Shown: in pieces, positions 23,649 through 32,485 of the stretch
Layout of the letters: each line of letters starts with the position of its first letter
Position numbering within the stretch: the stretch's first letter is position 1
Assembly (NCBI GenBank): GCA_040756475.1
Contig: JBFLZB010000032.1
Span: 1 to 32,485, forward strand
DNA length: 32,485 bases
Direction of reading: 5' to 3'
Source: Thermodesulfobacteriota bacterium
GTDB lineage: Bacteria; Desulfobacterota; Deferrisomatia; Deferrisomatales; JACRMM01
Notes under the pieces: generated by a model
What the model was told of the DNA's origin: nothing
What the model saw: the letters and a program-made list of their open reading frames with translations, nothing else
The model's database searches: none
Position numbers and translations under genes: made by a program

Positions 23649-25043
23649 TTACTCTCCCGCTTCCCCCTTGGCGGTCGCCTCCAGGCCCAGGCTCTCCAGG
23701 CGGTGGCGCAGGGTGCCCCGGGGGAGCCCCAGGAGGCGGGCGGCCTGGGAGACGTTGCCGGCCGCCCGGTCCAGGGCCTGGAGGATCAAGGACCGGGCGA
23801 ACTCGGCCTCCACCTCCTCGAGGCGGCAGCCTTCGGGGGGGAGGGTCCAGCCGGAGGCGGCAGAAGGACGGGGGCCCCGCAGTTCGGGGGGCAGGTCCCG
23901 GGCCTCCACCGTCGGCCCTCGGCAGGTGATGGCGAGGCGCTCCATGAGGTTTCGCACCTCCCGCACGTTGCCCGGCCAGGGGTAGGCCTGGAGCACGCGG
24001 CGGGCGTCGGGGGAGAGCTCGGAGAGGGGCCTGTGGAACTTGCGGGAAAAGTGGTCCAGGAAGTGCTGGGCCAAGGGCAGGATGTCGTCTCGCCGCTCCC
24101 GCAGCGGGGGGATGTGGATGGGGAAGACGTTGAGGCGGTAGTAGAGGTCCTCCCGAAAGGTGCGCCCCACGATGGCGTCGCCCAGGTCCTGGTTGGTGGC
24201 GGCCACGACCCGCACGTCCACCTGCACCTCGCGCACGCCCCCCAGACGCCGGATCTTGCGCGTCTCGAGGAACCGCAGGAGCTTGGCCTGGAGGGGGAGG
24301 TCCATGTCGCCCACCTCGTCGAGGAAGACGGTGCCGCCGTCGGCGGCCTGGAGGAGTCCCTCCTTGGCCTTGCGCGCGTCGGTAAAGGCCCCGGGCTCGT
24401 GGCCGAAGAGCTCGCTCTCCAGGATCGGCCCCGGAATCGACGCGCAGTTGATCTCCAGGAAGGGCCCCCCTGCCCGCTCGGAGAGGCCGTGGATGAACCG
24501 GGCCACCACCTCCTTGCCGGTGCCGCTCTCCCCCGTGAGGAGCACGGTGGTGTCACCGTGCCGAGCCACGTCCCGGGCCTGGCCGAGAATGCCGGCCATG
24601 GCTGCGCTCTCGGCCACCACGGCCTGGCCGAATCCCCCGTCGCGCTCCTCCAGCACCCGCACCCGCCGGCGCAGCCGCTGGGTCTCCAGGGCCAGGCGCA
24701 CGATGAGCTTGATGGCGTCGGCCTTGAAGGGCTTCTTGATGTAGTCGTAGGCGCCGAGCTTCAAGCTCTCCACGGCGCTCTCCACCGAGCCGTAGCCCGT
24801 GACCACGATGGCCAGGAGGTCCGGGTCCCGGGCCCGCAGCTCGCGGAGCACCTCGATGCCGTGGAGGTCCGGGAGGTTGAGGTCCAGGAGCACGAGATCC
24901 ACCCCCTCCTTCTCCACGGCCCTGAGGGCCTCCCTGCCGGTCTCCACCCCGCGCACGGCGTAGCCCTCTTCCGCCAGGATGCGCTGGAGCTGGTCTCGCA
25001 GGAACGCCTCGTCGTCGACGATCAGGATGGACGCCGCGGTCAT
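23649..25043 (-). CDS. Sigma-54-dependent response regulator (NtrC/DctD type)
   Basis: The product has 464 residues. Receiver (5-118): acidic pair Asp10/Asp11, phospho-acceptor Asp54 in LVLLDLNLPD, Thr82 and Lys104. AAA+ domain (about 140-370): Walker A GESGTGKE (171-178), the sigma-54 contact loop as GAFTDA instead of GAFTGA (218-223), Walker B TVFLDEVGD, and the arginine-containing FREDLYYRLNVF. The Fis-type helix-turn-helix is at 425-455 (AAGNVSQAARLLGLPRGTLRHRL). It should activate a sigma-54 promoter when phosphorylated by the kinase encoded just upstream; the start ATG is 3 bases from the kinase stop, indicating coupling. The only clear sigma-54 promoter in the window is before the TRAP binding-protein gene of the same operon. 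Confidence 0.95.
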   Translation of the reverse strand: MTAASILIVDDEAFLRDQLQRILAEEGYAVRGVETGREALRAVEKEGVDLVLLDLNLPDLHGIEVLRELRARDPDLLAIVVTGYGSVESAVESLKLGAYDYIKKPFKADAIKLIVRLALETQRLRRRVRVLEERDGGFGQAVVAESAAMAGILGQARDVARHGDTTVLLTGESGTGKEVVARFIHGLSERAGGPFLEINCASIPGPILESELFGHEPGAFTDARKAKEGLLQAADGGTVFLDEVGDMDLPLQAKLLRFLETRKIRRLGGVREVQVDVRVVAATNQDLGDAIVGRTFREDLYYRLNVFPIHIPPLRERRDDILPLAQHFLDHFSRKFHRPLSELSPDARRVLQAYPWPGNVREVRNLMERLAITCRGPTVEARDLPPELRGPRPSAASGWTLPPEGCRLEEVEAEFARSLILQALDRAAGNVSQAARLLGLPRGTLRHRLESLGLEATAKGEAGE

Positions 25044-25046
25044 GGG

Positions 25047-28000
25047 TCAGCCTCGTGCTCCCTGGGGTGCCGCCCGGGGGGCGGGCTCGGCCTCGGCCGC
25101 CGCGGGCAGGCGCACGGAAAACGCCGCTCCGCCTCCGGACGGGGATTCCAGTGCGATGTGCCCCCCGTGGTCGGAGACGATGGTGTGGGCAATGGAGAGC
25201 CCCAGGCCCGTCCCGCCGGCCCGCAGGCTGTAAAAGGGCTCGAAGATGCGGTCGGCCTCGCCGGGGGGCACCCCCGGCCCGGTGTCCTCCACCCGCAGCT
25301 CCACCTCCCCACCCGTCCTCCGGGCAGAAACCCGCAGCTCCCCCCGTCGGGCATGGCCTGGAGGGCGTTCAGGTAGAGGTTCAGGAGCGCCTGCTTGAGC
25401 TTTTCGGGGTCACCGTCCACGGGGGGAAGGCCCGGCTCGGCATGCAGCACCACCCGCACCCCCTGGGTGCGGGCTTGCTTCTTGAGGAGGAAGAGGCTCT
25501 GCTCCAGAAGCTCCTCCACGGGGCAGGGGCGCCGCTCCATGCGGTCCACCCGGGCGTAGGCCAGGAGCTCCTGGACGATGCCCTCCAGCCGCTCGATCTC
25601 CTGGAGGGCCCGGGCCGCCAGGCTCCGGTCCTCCCCCGGCGGCAGGCGGTCGTGGAGGTCGTCGAGCAAGAGCGCAATTCCCGTGAGGGGATTTCGCACC
25701 TCGTGGGCCACCCCGGCGGCCATACGGCCCAGGGAAGCCAGCCGGTCCACCCGCTCCAGGGCGTGGCTCAGAGCCCGCTCCTCGGTCACGTCCCGGAACT
25801 GGAGGATGAGCCCCGGCCCCCCCTCCGCCTCGAACCGGCTGGGCACCCACGTAAAGGCCCGCCGGCCCCGGGGGGTGTCCACCTCGAACTCCTCGGGCCC
25901 CTGACCCTCCTGTCGGCCCGGAGCGCTGCCCTGGGCCGACAGCATCCCCACCACCCACCGGGCCAGGGCCCGGTCCACGCCGCACGCCTCCAGGTGCCTC
26001 CCCCGGGCCGCCGTTTCGTCGAGGCCCAGGGCGCGCTCGGCGTAGGGGTTGACGGTGAGCACCCGCCCGTCGGCGCCCAGGGTCACGAGCCCCGACGCCA
26101 GGGAATCCACCACGGCCTCGATGAAGGCCCGGGCCCGGTTGGCCTCCTCGTAGAGGCGGGCCCGCTCGATGGCCCGGGCGGCCTGCCCGGCCACAATCTG
26201 GAGGGCGCCGAGCCGGTGCTCGGGAATGGGGCGCCCCGTGACCGCGTTGTCGGCCCCCAGCACCCCCACCACCGCGTCGCGGCTCTTCATGGGCACGTAC
26301 ACGAAGCTCGAGGTCCCTCCGGCCTGCGCCAGCCGACGGTCCAGCGGCGAGAGGCCGGCGGCCGACGCCACGTCGGGCACGTGCACCGGCTCTCCGGTGC
26401 GCGCCACCCGCACCGGCACGCAGTCGTGCCGCGAGAGCTCGAAGGGCGTGGCGAGCACCCGCGCCTCGTCCGGGGGGGAGAACCCGTGCACCGCCGCGCA
26501 GCGCAGCTCCCGCCCCTGCCGCTCCAGAACGTACAGGAGCACCCGGTCGAACCCAAGCCCCTCCACGCAGGTGCGCACGATGATGCGAAGCAACTCCTCC
26601 CGGTCGAAGGTCGTGCCCAGGAACCGGCTGATGGACTGGATGTGGCTGAGCGTCGCGAGCTCTTCGCCCAGGCGCTCGGCGTACGCGTGGGCGTCGTCCC
26701 GGGAGCGCTGGAGCTCCCGGAGGCTCTCCCCGAGCCTTCCTTCCTTCTCCTCCAGGAGCTCCCCCATGCGGTTCAGCGCCCGGGCGAGGTCTCCCACCTC
26801 GTCCCGGGGATAGCGCGCCACCCGGGCCGAGAGGTCGCCCCCGGCGATGCGCCTCGCCATCCGGGCCATGGTGTGGACCGGTCCGGCGATGGCCCGGGAG
26901 AGCCCGAACGCCGCCCCCAGGATGGCGAGCCCCAGGCCCCATGCCAGCCACAGGGCCGTGCGAAGGGTGCCCCGCGAGGCCTCGGCGATCATCCGGCCCG
27001 TCTCCGCCGCCTCCCGGTGAAAGGCCTCGGTGAGGGCGCCGATGGTCACGCCCCCGAAGACCAGGGGAGACTCCCCGGGCCCCGGGCGCACGTAGATGGG
27101 CGCGTAGGCCATCACCTTGTCCACCCCCGCCACGTTGAAGGTGCGGGTCACCCCGGACCCGCCGGCCCGCACGGCCTGGGCCACCAGGGGATAGTTGGGG
27201 TGGACGAACCCCGCCTCGTCCAAGTTGAAGGGGATGCGCCCGGCTTCCACGTCCTCGGGGGTCGAGGCGGGGGAGTAGGCGGCCACCCAGCGTCCCTGGG
27301 CGTCGAGACCCGGGAGGTCCCAGAACTTGGGGTGGGTGATGATCCAGCCCCGGTCGTCGAAGAGGAAGGCATAATTGCCCGAGAGATAGCTCGGGAAGAC
27401 GACCCGCTCCCGGCTCAGGGGAAGCACGTGCTGGGTGAACTCCATGAGGTGCCGGTGGTCCAGGGCCAGGGCCACCACCCCCTGGAGCTCGCCCGCTTCG
27501 CGCACCGCCAGGGCAAAGCGCACGTGACCCGCGTACTCGGCCCCTCCCACGGCCTCCTCGGGGGTGGCCGCCCCCGCCAGTTGCTCCGCCTTGCCCACAT
27601 GGCGCCCCACCAGCCGGCCCACGTAGACGCCGCCGGGCTCGGCCGCCACCGCCTCGCCGAAGTAGGTCTCCACCCCGAAGGTGGTGCCCTCGGGCGCGGA
27701 GACGTTTCGCAGCTCCCGGTGGGGGGCCATCCAGTCCCGGTCGACCCGGAAGACCTCCGGCCCGTCCGGGGCGATCCAGGAGACCTCGGCGTAGATGGGG
27801 AGGCGGTGGTGGTACTCCTGCACTCCGCCCGCCGGATCGCGACGGCGGGTCCAGATCTCTCCCGTTCGGCTCTGGCAGAAGAAGAGGAAGGCCTGGGGAT
27901 CCTTGGGCAGATCGGCGAGGATGCGCAGATCCTGGAGCCGCTCCTCCAGAAAGCGGGAGACCTGCTCCGCGAGCCCGAAGGCCTGGAGCTCCAGGGACTG

Positions 28001-28156
28001 CTTGGCCTTGGCGTCCAGCACCTCCACCGAGAGGTGCACCGCCTCTTCCCCCACGGCGGCGACGCGCCTGGCGGCATCCAGGCTCAGCCACAGTACCGGC
28101 GGAAGGCCCAGGGCGAGGAACGCCAGGAGGAGCCTGGGGAAGAGGGTGAGCCGCAC
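25047..28156 (-). CDS. Sensor histidine kinase (Cache-HAMP-GAF-PAS), apparent frameshift
   Basis: About 1036 residues if one frameshift is corrected. The GTG start at 28156 is coupled to the stop of the universal stress gene one base away. Layout: TM1 (4-24), a large periplasmic double-Cache-like sensor (about 35-395), TM2 (about 400-425), HAMP (about 427-478), coiled coil, GAF (about 510-650), PAS (about 670-775), HisKA with His818 in VAHEVRNP, and HATPase with an N-box NLYLNALQAM. The frame then breaks: a run of six C at 25340-25345 needs a seventh for the G1/F/G2 boxes (VEDTGPGVP, FEPFYSLRAGGTGLGLSI) to follow in phase and end at 25047. As written, the uncorrected frame runs in junk to a TGA at 25040. 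This is a homopolymer error or a real inactivating or slippery site. Partner of the adjacent sigma-54 activator. Confidence 0.85.
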
Positions 28157-28157
28157 G

Positions 28158-28676
28158 TCAGTCCGTCAGCGTCAGCTCCTGCTGGCCGTCGGGCACCTGC
28201 ACCGTGAGCACCGGCACGGGGCACTTGCGCACGACCCGCTGGGCGGTGCTCCCCATGAGGGCGGCCAGGGCGGTGGACTCGGCGTGGGCTCCCATGATCA
28301 CCAGGTCCGCACCGGTCTGCGCCACCTGGCGCAGGATCACGTCGGAGGGCCGGTGCCCCTCCGCGACGACGATCCCCTCCACCAGGTCCGAGCAGTCGGG
28401 CCTGCCCACCACCAGGGTGCAGAACTTCTGGATGCGCTTGCGCAGGCGGGCTTCCACGCCCTTTTCTTCCCGCTCCACCACCGCGTGGAGACTCCCCGCC
28501 CCCGCGTACCCCTCCACCAGGGCCTCCTGGCGGGGGGTCAGGGTCTCCACCACGTGGAGCACGGTGATCTTGGCCCCGAGCTTCTCGGCCAGGGCGTAGG
28601 CATACCGGAAGATGTAGGCCGCGTTGGGGCCCAGTTGGGTGCAGTACAGGATCTTCTGGATCTCGGGCAGCTTCAC
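28158..28676 (-). CDS. Universal stress protein (UspA family)
   Basis: The product has 172 residues from GTG 28676, after GGAGG with a 6-base spacer. It is a single Usp domain: ILYCTQLGPNAAYIFRYAYA at the N-terminus, KITVLHVVE, and the nucleotide-loop region DLVIMGAHAESTALAALMGSTAQRVVRKCPVPVLTV, which has the G-x2-G-x9-G-S/T type spacing only partly (GAH...GSTAQRV), so ATP binding is likely but not certain. Usp proteins encoded with TRAP transporters, as with TeaD beside TeaABC, modulate uptake. Here it lies 25 bases after the TRAP permease and directly before the kinase, so it may link transport to signalling. Confidence 0.9.
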   Translation of the reverse strand: MKLPEIQKILYCTQLGPNAAYIFRYAYALAEKLGAKITVLHVVETLTPRQEALVEGYAGAGSLHAVVEREEKGVEARLRKRIQKFCTLVVGRPDCSDLVEGIVVAEGHRPSDVILRQVAQTGADLVIMGAHAESTALAALMGSTAQRVVRKCPVPVLTVQVPDGQQELTLTD

Positions 28677-28701
28677 GGACTTCCTCCTGGGTGCTCCGGG
28701 G

Positions 28702-31068
28702 CTAGGCCGCGGCGGCCACGGCCTCCAGGCGGTTCTTTCGCTTCTGCCACCACCACAGAGCGGCCACCATGGCGATGCCGGTCGCGTCGGTCACGAGTCC
28801 CGGCGTGTAGCACAGAAACGTCGCCACAGCAAAGAAGATCCACTCGAGGAGGGTGGTCCGGCGTACCAGGTACCCCATGCTCAAGGCGGAAAAGGCCACG
28901 GTACCGACCGTTGCGCTGAAGAACGAGAAGCCGATGTCGTGGAGGGAGAAGAACTGGGGCGGCACGGCGTCCCAGTCCTTGAGCAGGATGGCAGGCGTGT
29001 ACGCGAAGAGCAGCGGCACCACATACAGGAGCTTGGCGAACTTGAAGCTCGTCCAGCCGGTCTTCCAGGGGTCGGAGCCCGCGATGGCCGCCCCGGCGTA
29101 GGCCGCCACGCAAACCGGCGGCGTGATGTTGGAGTCCTGGCTGAACCAGTAGACGATCTGGTGGGCCGCGATCAGCATGACCCCCATCTCGCGCAGCGCG
29201 GGCACGGCCAGCACCGCCACGATCAGGTAGGCCGCCGTCACCGGCACCCCCATGCCCAGCACCAGGGATGCGAGGCAAATGAGGAAGATGGCGATCAGGA
29301 GATTTCCGTCCGCGAGCGAGATGATGATATCGGAGAACTTGAGCCCGATTCCCGTGAGCGCGATGGAGCCCACGATCATCCCGATGACCCCGACCGTGGC
29401 CCCGATGATCAGCGTATTGCGGGCTCCGGTGAGAATCGCCTCCCAGGTCTCCTTCGGCCCCATCTGGTTTTCTCGTCTCACCCAGCTGAGCAGGATGAAG
29501 GCGAAGGCGCAGGCCTGCGCCGACGCCTCCGGGTCGAAGCCCAGGGCCCAGAGTCCCAGCACAGCCGCGGCGGGGAAGACCCCGTACCAGAGCAGCCCCA
29601 GCCGGAGGGTCTTCGCCCGCAGCGTGATCACCAGGCACCCCAGGGTCGCCCAGTAGGCCGCAAAGCCCGGCGAGCGCCCCAGGAGCATGAGCACGATGAT
29701 GGTCACCAGGGGCAGGGCCATGTACCACTCGTGCCGCAGGATGTCGCGGGCCTTGGGAAGATCCTCCGTGATCCCCTGGATGTTGTGTTTCTTCGCTTCG
29801 AAGTGGACCATCAAGAGCACGGACAGAAAGTACAGGAACGCCGGGAAGATGCTCATGAGCATGATGCTCACATAGGGGATGCCGGTGAGCTCGGCCATGA
29901 GGAACCCGCCGGCCCCCATGACCGGCGGCATGAACATGCCCCCGATGGACGCCGCCGGCTCGATGGCTCCGGCCACGTGGGGCCGGAAACCGGCGCGCTT
30001 CATCATGGGGATGGTAAAGGCGCCCGTGGCCACGGTGTTGGCGATGGCGCTGCCCGAGATGGAGCCGAAGAGCGCGGAGGCGATGACCGCCACCTTGGCT
30101 GGACCGCCGGCGCTGCGCCCCGCGATGGCCAGGGGCAGGTCGATGAAGAAGCGCCCGGCGCCCGACTTCTGGAGGAAGGCCCCGAAGAAGATGAAGAGGA
30201 TCACGAAGGTAGCGAGCACGTCGGCCATCACGCCGAAGACGCCGTCCTGGGTCAGGTACAGGGCGTTGACGATGCGCTCGATCCGAAAGCCGCGGTGGGC
30301 GATGATCTCGGGCATGTAGGGTCCGTAGAGGCAGTACAGGACGAACCCGACCCCGATGAGCGTAATGGACCACCCCAGCACCCGGCGCGCCACCTCCACG
30401 GAGATGACGATGCCCACCAGGCTCACGTAGAAGTCGATGGGCCACTCGGCCCCCGCCCGGTAGGCCAGGGCCTCGAACTGGGTGATCCAGTAGAGCACGA
30501 CCGCGGCGGAGGTCAGGCCGAAGAGGACGTCGGTGAGGCTCGGGGCGTCGGGAAAGCGGCGGTCGCACCAGAGATCCAGCACGTAGAGGGCGGCTGCCAG
30601 GGCCACCCCCACCGCCAGCACTCCCCCGAGCGACCCCAGCCCCCCCAGGCCGGCGGCCAGGCCGTCGTCCTGGAAGAGGCGCTTGACGGCCACGACCCGG
30701 TCGTCCAGGGCCTGCACGCTTCCGAACCACAGCCGCACGGACCCCGCAAACGACAGGCCGGTGCCCAGCACCAGACAAAGGACCGGGCGGAACCACCGGG
30801 AGCCCGCAGGGTACAGGAGGAAGACCAGGGCGTAGGTGATGAGCACGTACACCCCCCGGTGGAGCTCGGCGGCCACGGGCCGCACCCCGGAGGAGTAGAA
30901 GTAGAAGAGCACCATGGCCGCCATGAGCAGCGCCGCCACCCAGTGCCAGAGCCCCCGGACCTTCCGGACGCTCTTCTCCTCCTTCTCCAGGTACTTCTTG
31001 ACCTTCTCGTTCTGGAGCTCGAGCTCTGCGCCGCCGGCCGCGGCCTCCCGAAACTGCTCCACCGACAT
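28702..31068 (-). CDS. TRAP transporter fused permease (TAXI-type, DctQM fusion)
   Basis: The product has 788 residues from ATG 31068, about 7 bases after GGGGAG. It is the fused small-plus-large membrane component used with TAXI-type binding proteins: a charged N-terminal coiled coil (1-45), then many transmembrane helices (around 18 hydrophobic stretches), with family segments such as FGSISGSAIANTVATGAFTIPMMK, GAIEPAASIGGMFMPPVMGAG and GMGVPVTAAYLIVA (given only as patterns), typical of DctM channel halves. It should drive Na+- or H+-coupled uptake of an organic acid or amino acid delivered by the binding protein; the substrate is not predictable. A terminator separates it from the binding-protein gene. 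Confidence 0.94.
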   Translation of the reverse strand: MSVEQFREAAAGGAELELQNEKVKKYLEKEEKSVRKVRGLWHWVAALLMAAMVLFYFYSSGVRPVAAELHRGVYVLITYALVFLLYPAGSRWFRPVLCLVLGTGLSFAGSVRLWFGSVQALDDRVVAVKRLFQDDGLAAGLGGLGSLGGVLAVGVALAAALYVLDLWCDRRFPDAPSLTDVLFGLTSAAVVLYWITQFEALAYRAGAEWPIDFYVSLVGIVISVEVARRVLGWSITLIGVGFVLYCLYGPYMPEIIAHRGFRIERIVNALYLTQDGVFGVMADVLATFVILFIFFGAFLQKSGAGRFFIDLPLAIAGRSAGGPAKVAVIASALFGSISGSAIANTVATGAFTIPMMKRAGFRPHVAGAIEPAASIGGMFMPPVMGAGGFLMAELTGIPYVSIMLMSIFPAFLYFLSVLLMVHFEAKKHNIQGITEDLPKARDILRHEWYMALPLVTIIVLMLLGRSPGFAAYWATLGCLVITLRAKTLRLGLLWYGVFPAAAVLGLWALGFDPEASAQACAFAFILLSWVRRENQMGPKETWEAILTGARNTLIIGATVGVIGMIVGSIALTGIGLKFSDIIISLADGNLLIAIFLICLASLVLGMGVPVTAAYLIVAVLAVPALREMGVMLIAAHQIVYWFSQDSNITPPVCVAAYAGAAIAGSDPWKTGWTSFKFAKLLYVVPLLFAYTPAILLKDWDAVPPQFFSLHDIGFSFFSATVGTVAFSALSMGYLVRRTTLLEWIFFAVATFLCYTPGLVTDATGIAMVAALWWWQKRKNRLEAVAAAA

Positions 31069-31127
31069 GGCTGTGCTCCCCTCAGGGGTGGGAGGGCAAG
31101 CGGGGAAGGCCGCCCGCCCCGACACGG

Positions 31128-31159
31128 AAAAACGGGAGGGGGTTCAAACCCCCTCCCGT
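31128..31159 (-). terminator. Rho-independent terminator between binding-protein and permease genes
   Basis: On the minus strand a 13-bp perfect stem (arms 31132-31144 and 31147-31159, ACGGGAGGGGGTT and complement) is followed by a run of T (31128-31132 as A on the plus strand). It stands 24 bases beyond the binding-protein stop and about 60 before the permease start, so partial read-through would give more binding protein than permease. Confidence 0.85.
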
Positions 31160-31183
31160 CGCGCCGAGGTCACGTCCGGCCCA

Positions 31184-32173
31184 TCAGTCCTTGGCCTTGA
31201 GGGCGTCGGGAATCGCCTTGCCCCGCTCCCGCCAGTACCGGTCGGCGCCCTTGTGCAGGGGCAGCGGGATGCCGTCGAGGGCCGACTCCAGGCTCATCTC
31301 CGTGGCGGCCTTGTGGGCCTGCACCATGTACTCCAGCCCTTCGGGCGCGTACACGACCTTGAGTCCCTGGTAGACGCTTTCTGCGTCGACGTGGGCGCCC
31401 GTGCACCAGAGGGCGGAGTCCTTGAAGGACAACACCTCTGCATCCTGGCCCCGATAGGTACCGGCCGGGATCCGGGTCTCGGCGTAGAACGGAAACTTCT
31501 CGAAGAAGCCGGCCGCCTTGCCGGCGTCCACCAGGTTCAAGAGGGTAATGTCGTTGGTGGTGCTGGCCTCGATGATGGAGGCGTTGGGGTACCCCACCAG
31601 AACCCAGAAGGCGTCGATCTTCTTGTCGCCCAGGGCCGAAGCGGCCGCCGAGTACCCCAGGAACTGGGGCTCCATCTTGTCCCAGATCCCGATGGTCTCG
31701 AAGTACCGCTGGGCCGAGAGCGCCGCCCCGGAGCCCGCGTTGCCCACGGCCACCTTCTTGCCGGCGAGCTGCTTGGGGTCGGTGATCCCCGAGGCCTTCA
31801 GCGTCACGAGCTGCGCCGGAGCGCCGTAGAGGTACGACATGGGCCGAACCCGATCGTACTTCTTCGCATCCTGGGGAAGCTCCCCCTTGAGGCCGAGCCA
31901 GAGGTCGCCGGAGTAGACGATGCCAAAGTCCACGTCGCCGCTGTTGAGGCGGCGCAGGTTCTCGGCGGAGCCGCCCGTGTTCTCCGCAGAGACCTCCACG
32001 TCGGGGACGTTCTTCGACATCAGGATGGCGGTAGCGTTGGCGAAGTACATGAAGGTGCCGCCCACGGGGCCGCCCCCGTAAGCCAGCCGCTTCTTGGCGG
32101 CGGCCAGCATGGGGGTGAGGGCCAGCCCCACGGCGGCGGCCAAGGCCAGGGTCAGGATCCAGCGGTTCTTCAT
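31184..32173 (-). CDS. TAXI-family TRAP transporter solute-binding protein
   Basis: The product has 329 residues from ATG 32173, after AAAGGAG. Residues 1-25 form a signal peptide (LALAAAVGLALTPMLAAA), so it is periplasmic. TAXI-family features: LAYGGGPVGGTFMYFANA (30-47), VSAENTGGSAENLRRLNSGDVDFGI, KKVAVGNAGSGAALSAQRYFE, and the C-terminal GIPLHKGA-type region (IPLPLHKGADRYWRERG). It captures the transporter's substrate and delivers it to the fused permease; glutamate- or 2-oxoglutarate-like acids are known for some relatives, but nothing here identifies the ligand. First gene of the operon, downstream of the sigma-54 promoter. Confidence 0.95.
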   Translation of the reverse strand: MKNRWILTLALAAAVGLALTPMLAAAKKRLAYGGGPVGGTFMYFANATAILMSKNVPDVEVSAENTGGSAENLRRLNSGDVDFGIVYSGDLWLGLKGELPQDAKKYDRVRPMSYLYGAPAQLVTLKASGITDPKQLAGKKVAVGNAGSGAALSAQRYFETIGIWDKMEPQFLGYSAAASALGDKKIDAFWVLVGYPNASIIEASTTNDITLLNLVDAGKAAGFFEKFPFYAETRIPAGTYRGQDAEVLSFKDSALWCTGAHVDAESVYQGLKVVYAPEGLEYMVQAHKAATEMSLESALDGIPLPLHKGADRYWRERGKAIPDALKAKD

Positions 32174-32229
32174 GGTGCTCTCCTTTCACGAACGAAGGTT
32201 GATGGAACAAAACCTAGCAGCGAGCCGGC

Positions 32230-32257
32230 AAAATAACGGGAACCCTCCGGGTGTCAA
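32230..32257 (-). promoter_or_regulatory. Possible sigma-70 promoter for the TRAP operon
   Basis: TTGACA (32252-32257, minus strand), a 16-base spacer, and TATTTT (32230-32235), about 57 bases before the binding-protein ATG. It may supply basal expression beside the sigma-54 site further upstream. Confidence 0.5.
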
Positions 32258-32289
32258 GTGTGGTCACAACACGCTGCGTCCCAAGCGTG

Positions 32290-32305
32290 AGCAAACGCCG
32301 TGCCA
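32290..32305 (-). promoter_or_regulatory. Sigma-54 (-24/-12) promoter for the TRAP operon
   Basis: On the minus strand TGGCACGGCGTTTGCT matches the sigma-54 consensus TGGCACG-N4-TTGCW at every fixed position, with the GG and GC at the right distance. The start point would be near 32279, giving a leader of about 105 bases. A perfect dyad CGGCCCC-CT-GGGGCCG at 32309-32324 lies just upstream. The operon's own last gene encodes a sigma-54 activator. Confidence 0.8.
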
Positions 32306-32410
32306 AAACGGCCCCCTGGGGCCGCTGCACCGCCCATTCGCGCCGGAGGGCAATCTCCGACCGAGCCAATGGGGAACGCACCGACCGGATTTGGGCAAGC
32401 GCCGGCCGGA

Positions 32411-32485
32411 GGCGGGGGGGGGGGGGGGGGGGGGGGGGGCGCGGCGGGGGGGGCCCCCCCCCCCCCCCCCGGGGGCCGGGGGGGG
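32411..32485. other. G/C homopolymer tail, probable assembly artefact
   Basis: Bases 32411-32485 are long runs of G and C with almost no other base. Such poly-G ends are typical of low-quality read tails at a contig edge. No biological feature is supported here, and the upstream activator sites expected for the sigma-54 promoter may be lost in it. The rest of 32174-32410 holds the two promoters and no gene. Confidence 0.8.

Noticed and set aside
32411-32485. G-quadruplex or repeat element at the right end
   Set aside because: Pure G and C runs at the very end of the sequence are better explained as a read or assembly artefact.

Overview
The window is a 32.5 kb piece of a very GC-rich bacterial chromosome. 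No marker gene names the organism. A giant multihaem protein with the CxxxxCH...CxxCH haem-pair pattern known from Geobacter, a TAXI-type TRAP transporter, a probable selenoprotein and dense two-component signalling point to an anaerobic, respiratory Desulfuromonadota-like (former Deltaproteobacteria) bacterium; that placement is inference. I see no rRNA, tRNA, CRISPR array or insertion sequence. The last ~75 bases are almost pure G/C runs and look like a contig-end artefact.

Layout. (1) 1-1.6 kb: a YjbQ-family protein, a convergent rhodanese-like exported protein whose frame is interrupted by one TGA that probably encodes selenocysteine, and an unknown 144-residue protein. (2) 1.7-13.6 kb, minus strand: a probable export/electron-transfer operon of a 2830-residue multihaem c-type cytochrome (48 CxxCH plus about 14 variant motifs), a 1053-residue secreted Ig/FN3/Big_1-like protein ending in a lipoyl-like barrel, and after a heptamer-repeat cassette a 20-codon mini-gene. 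A 600-base, partly AT-rich divergent region separates it from (3) a LuxR-type response regulator whose phospho-acceptor Asp is replaced by Glu, followed by a SEC-C motif protein and a membrane protein joining an oxidase-I-like four-helix segment to DUF1858-like domains behind an FNR/NnrR-type box. (4) 16.9-19.9 kb: dienelactone hydrolase, ComFB-like protein and RtcB RNA ligase. (5) 19.9-23.3 kb, a rearranged patch: decayed cytochrome-like lipoprotein, chemoreceptor, cysteine-less rhodanese, a second 125-base copy of the lipoprotein/chemoreceptor junction, and a PIN-toxin/Phd-type antitoxin pair. (6) 23.6-32.3 kb, minus strand: one transport-and-sensing operon in the order TAXI binding protein, TRAP permease, universal stress protein, sensor kinase, sigma-54 activator, preceded by a near-perfect -24/-12 promoter.

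How it fits together. The cytochrome operon could form an extracellular or periplasmic electron conduit with a large companion surface protein, possibly controlled by the divergent pseudo-receiver regulator. The TRAP operon looks self-contained: its own kinase and sigma-54 activator probably drive the sigma-54 promoter ahead of the binding-protein gene, and a strong terminator after that gene would let binding protein exceed permease. The kinase carries an apparent one-base frameshift in a homopolymer run, which may be a sequencing error.
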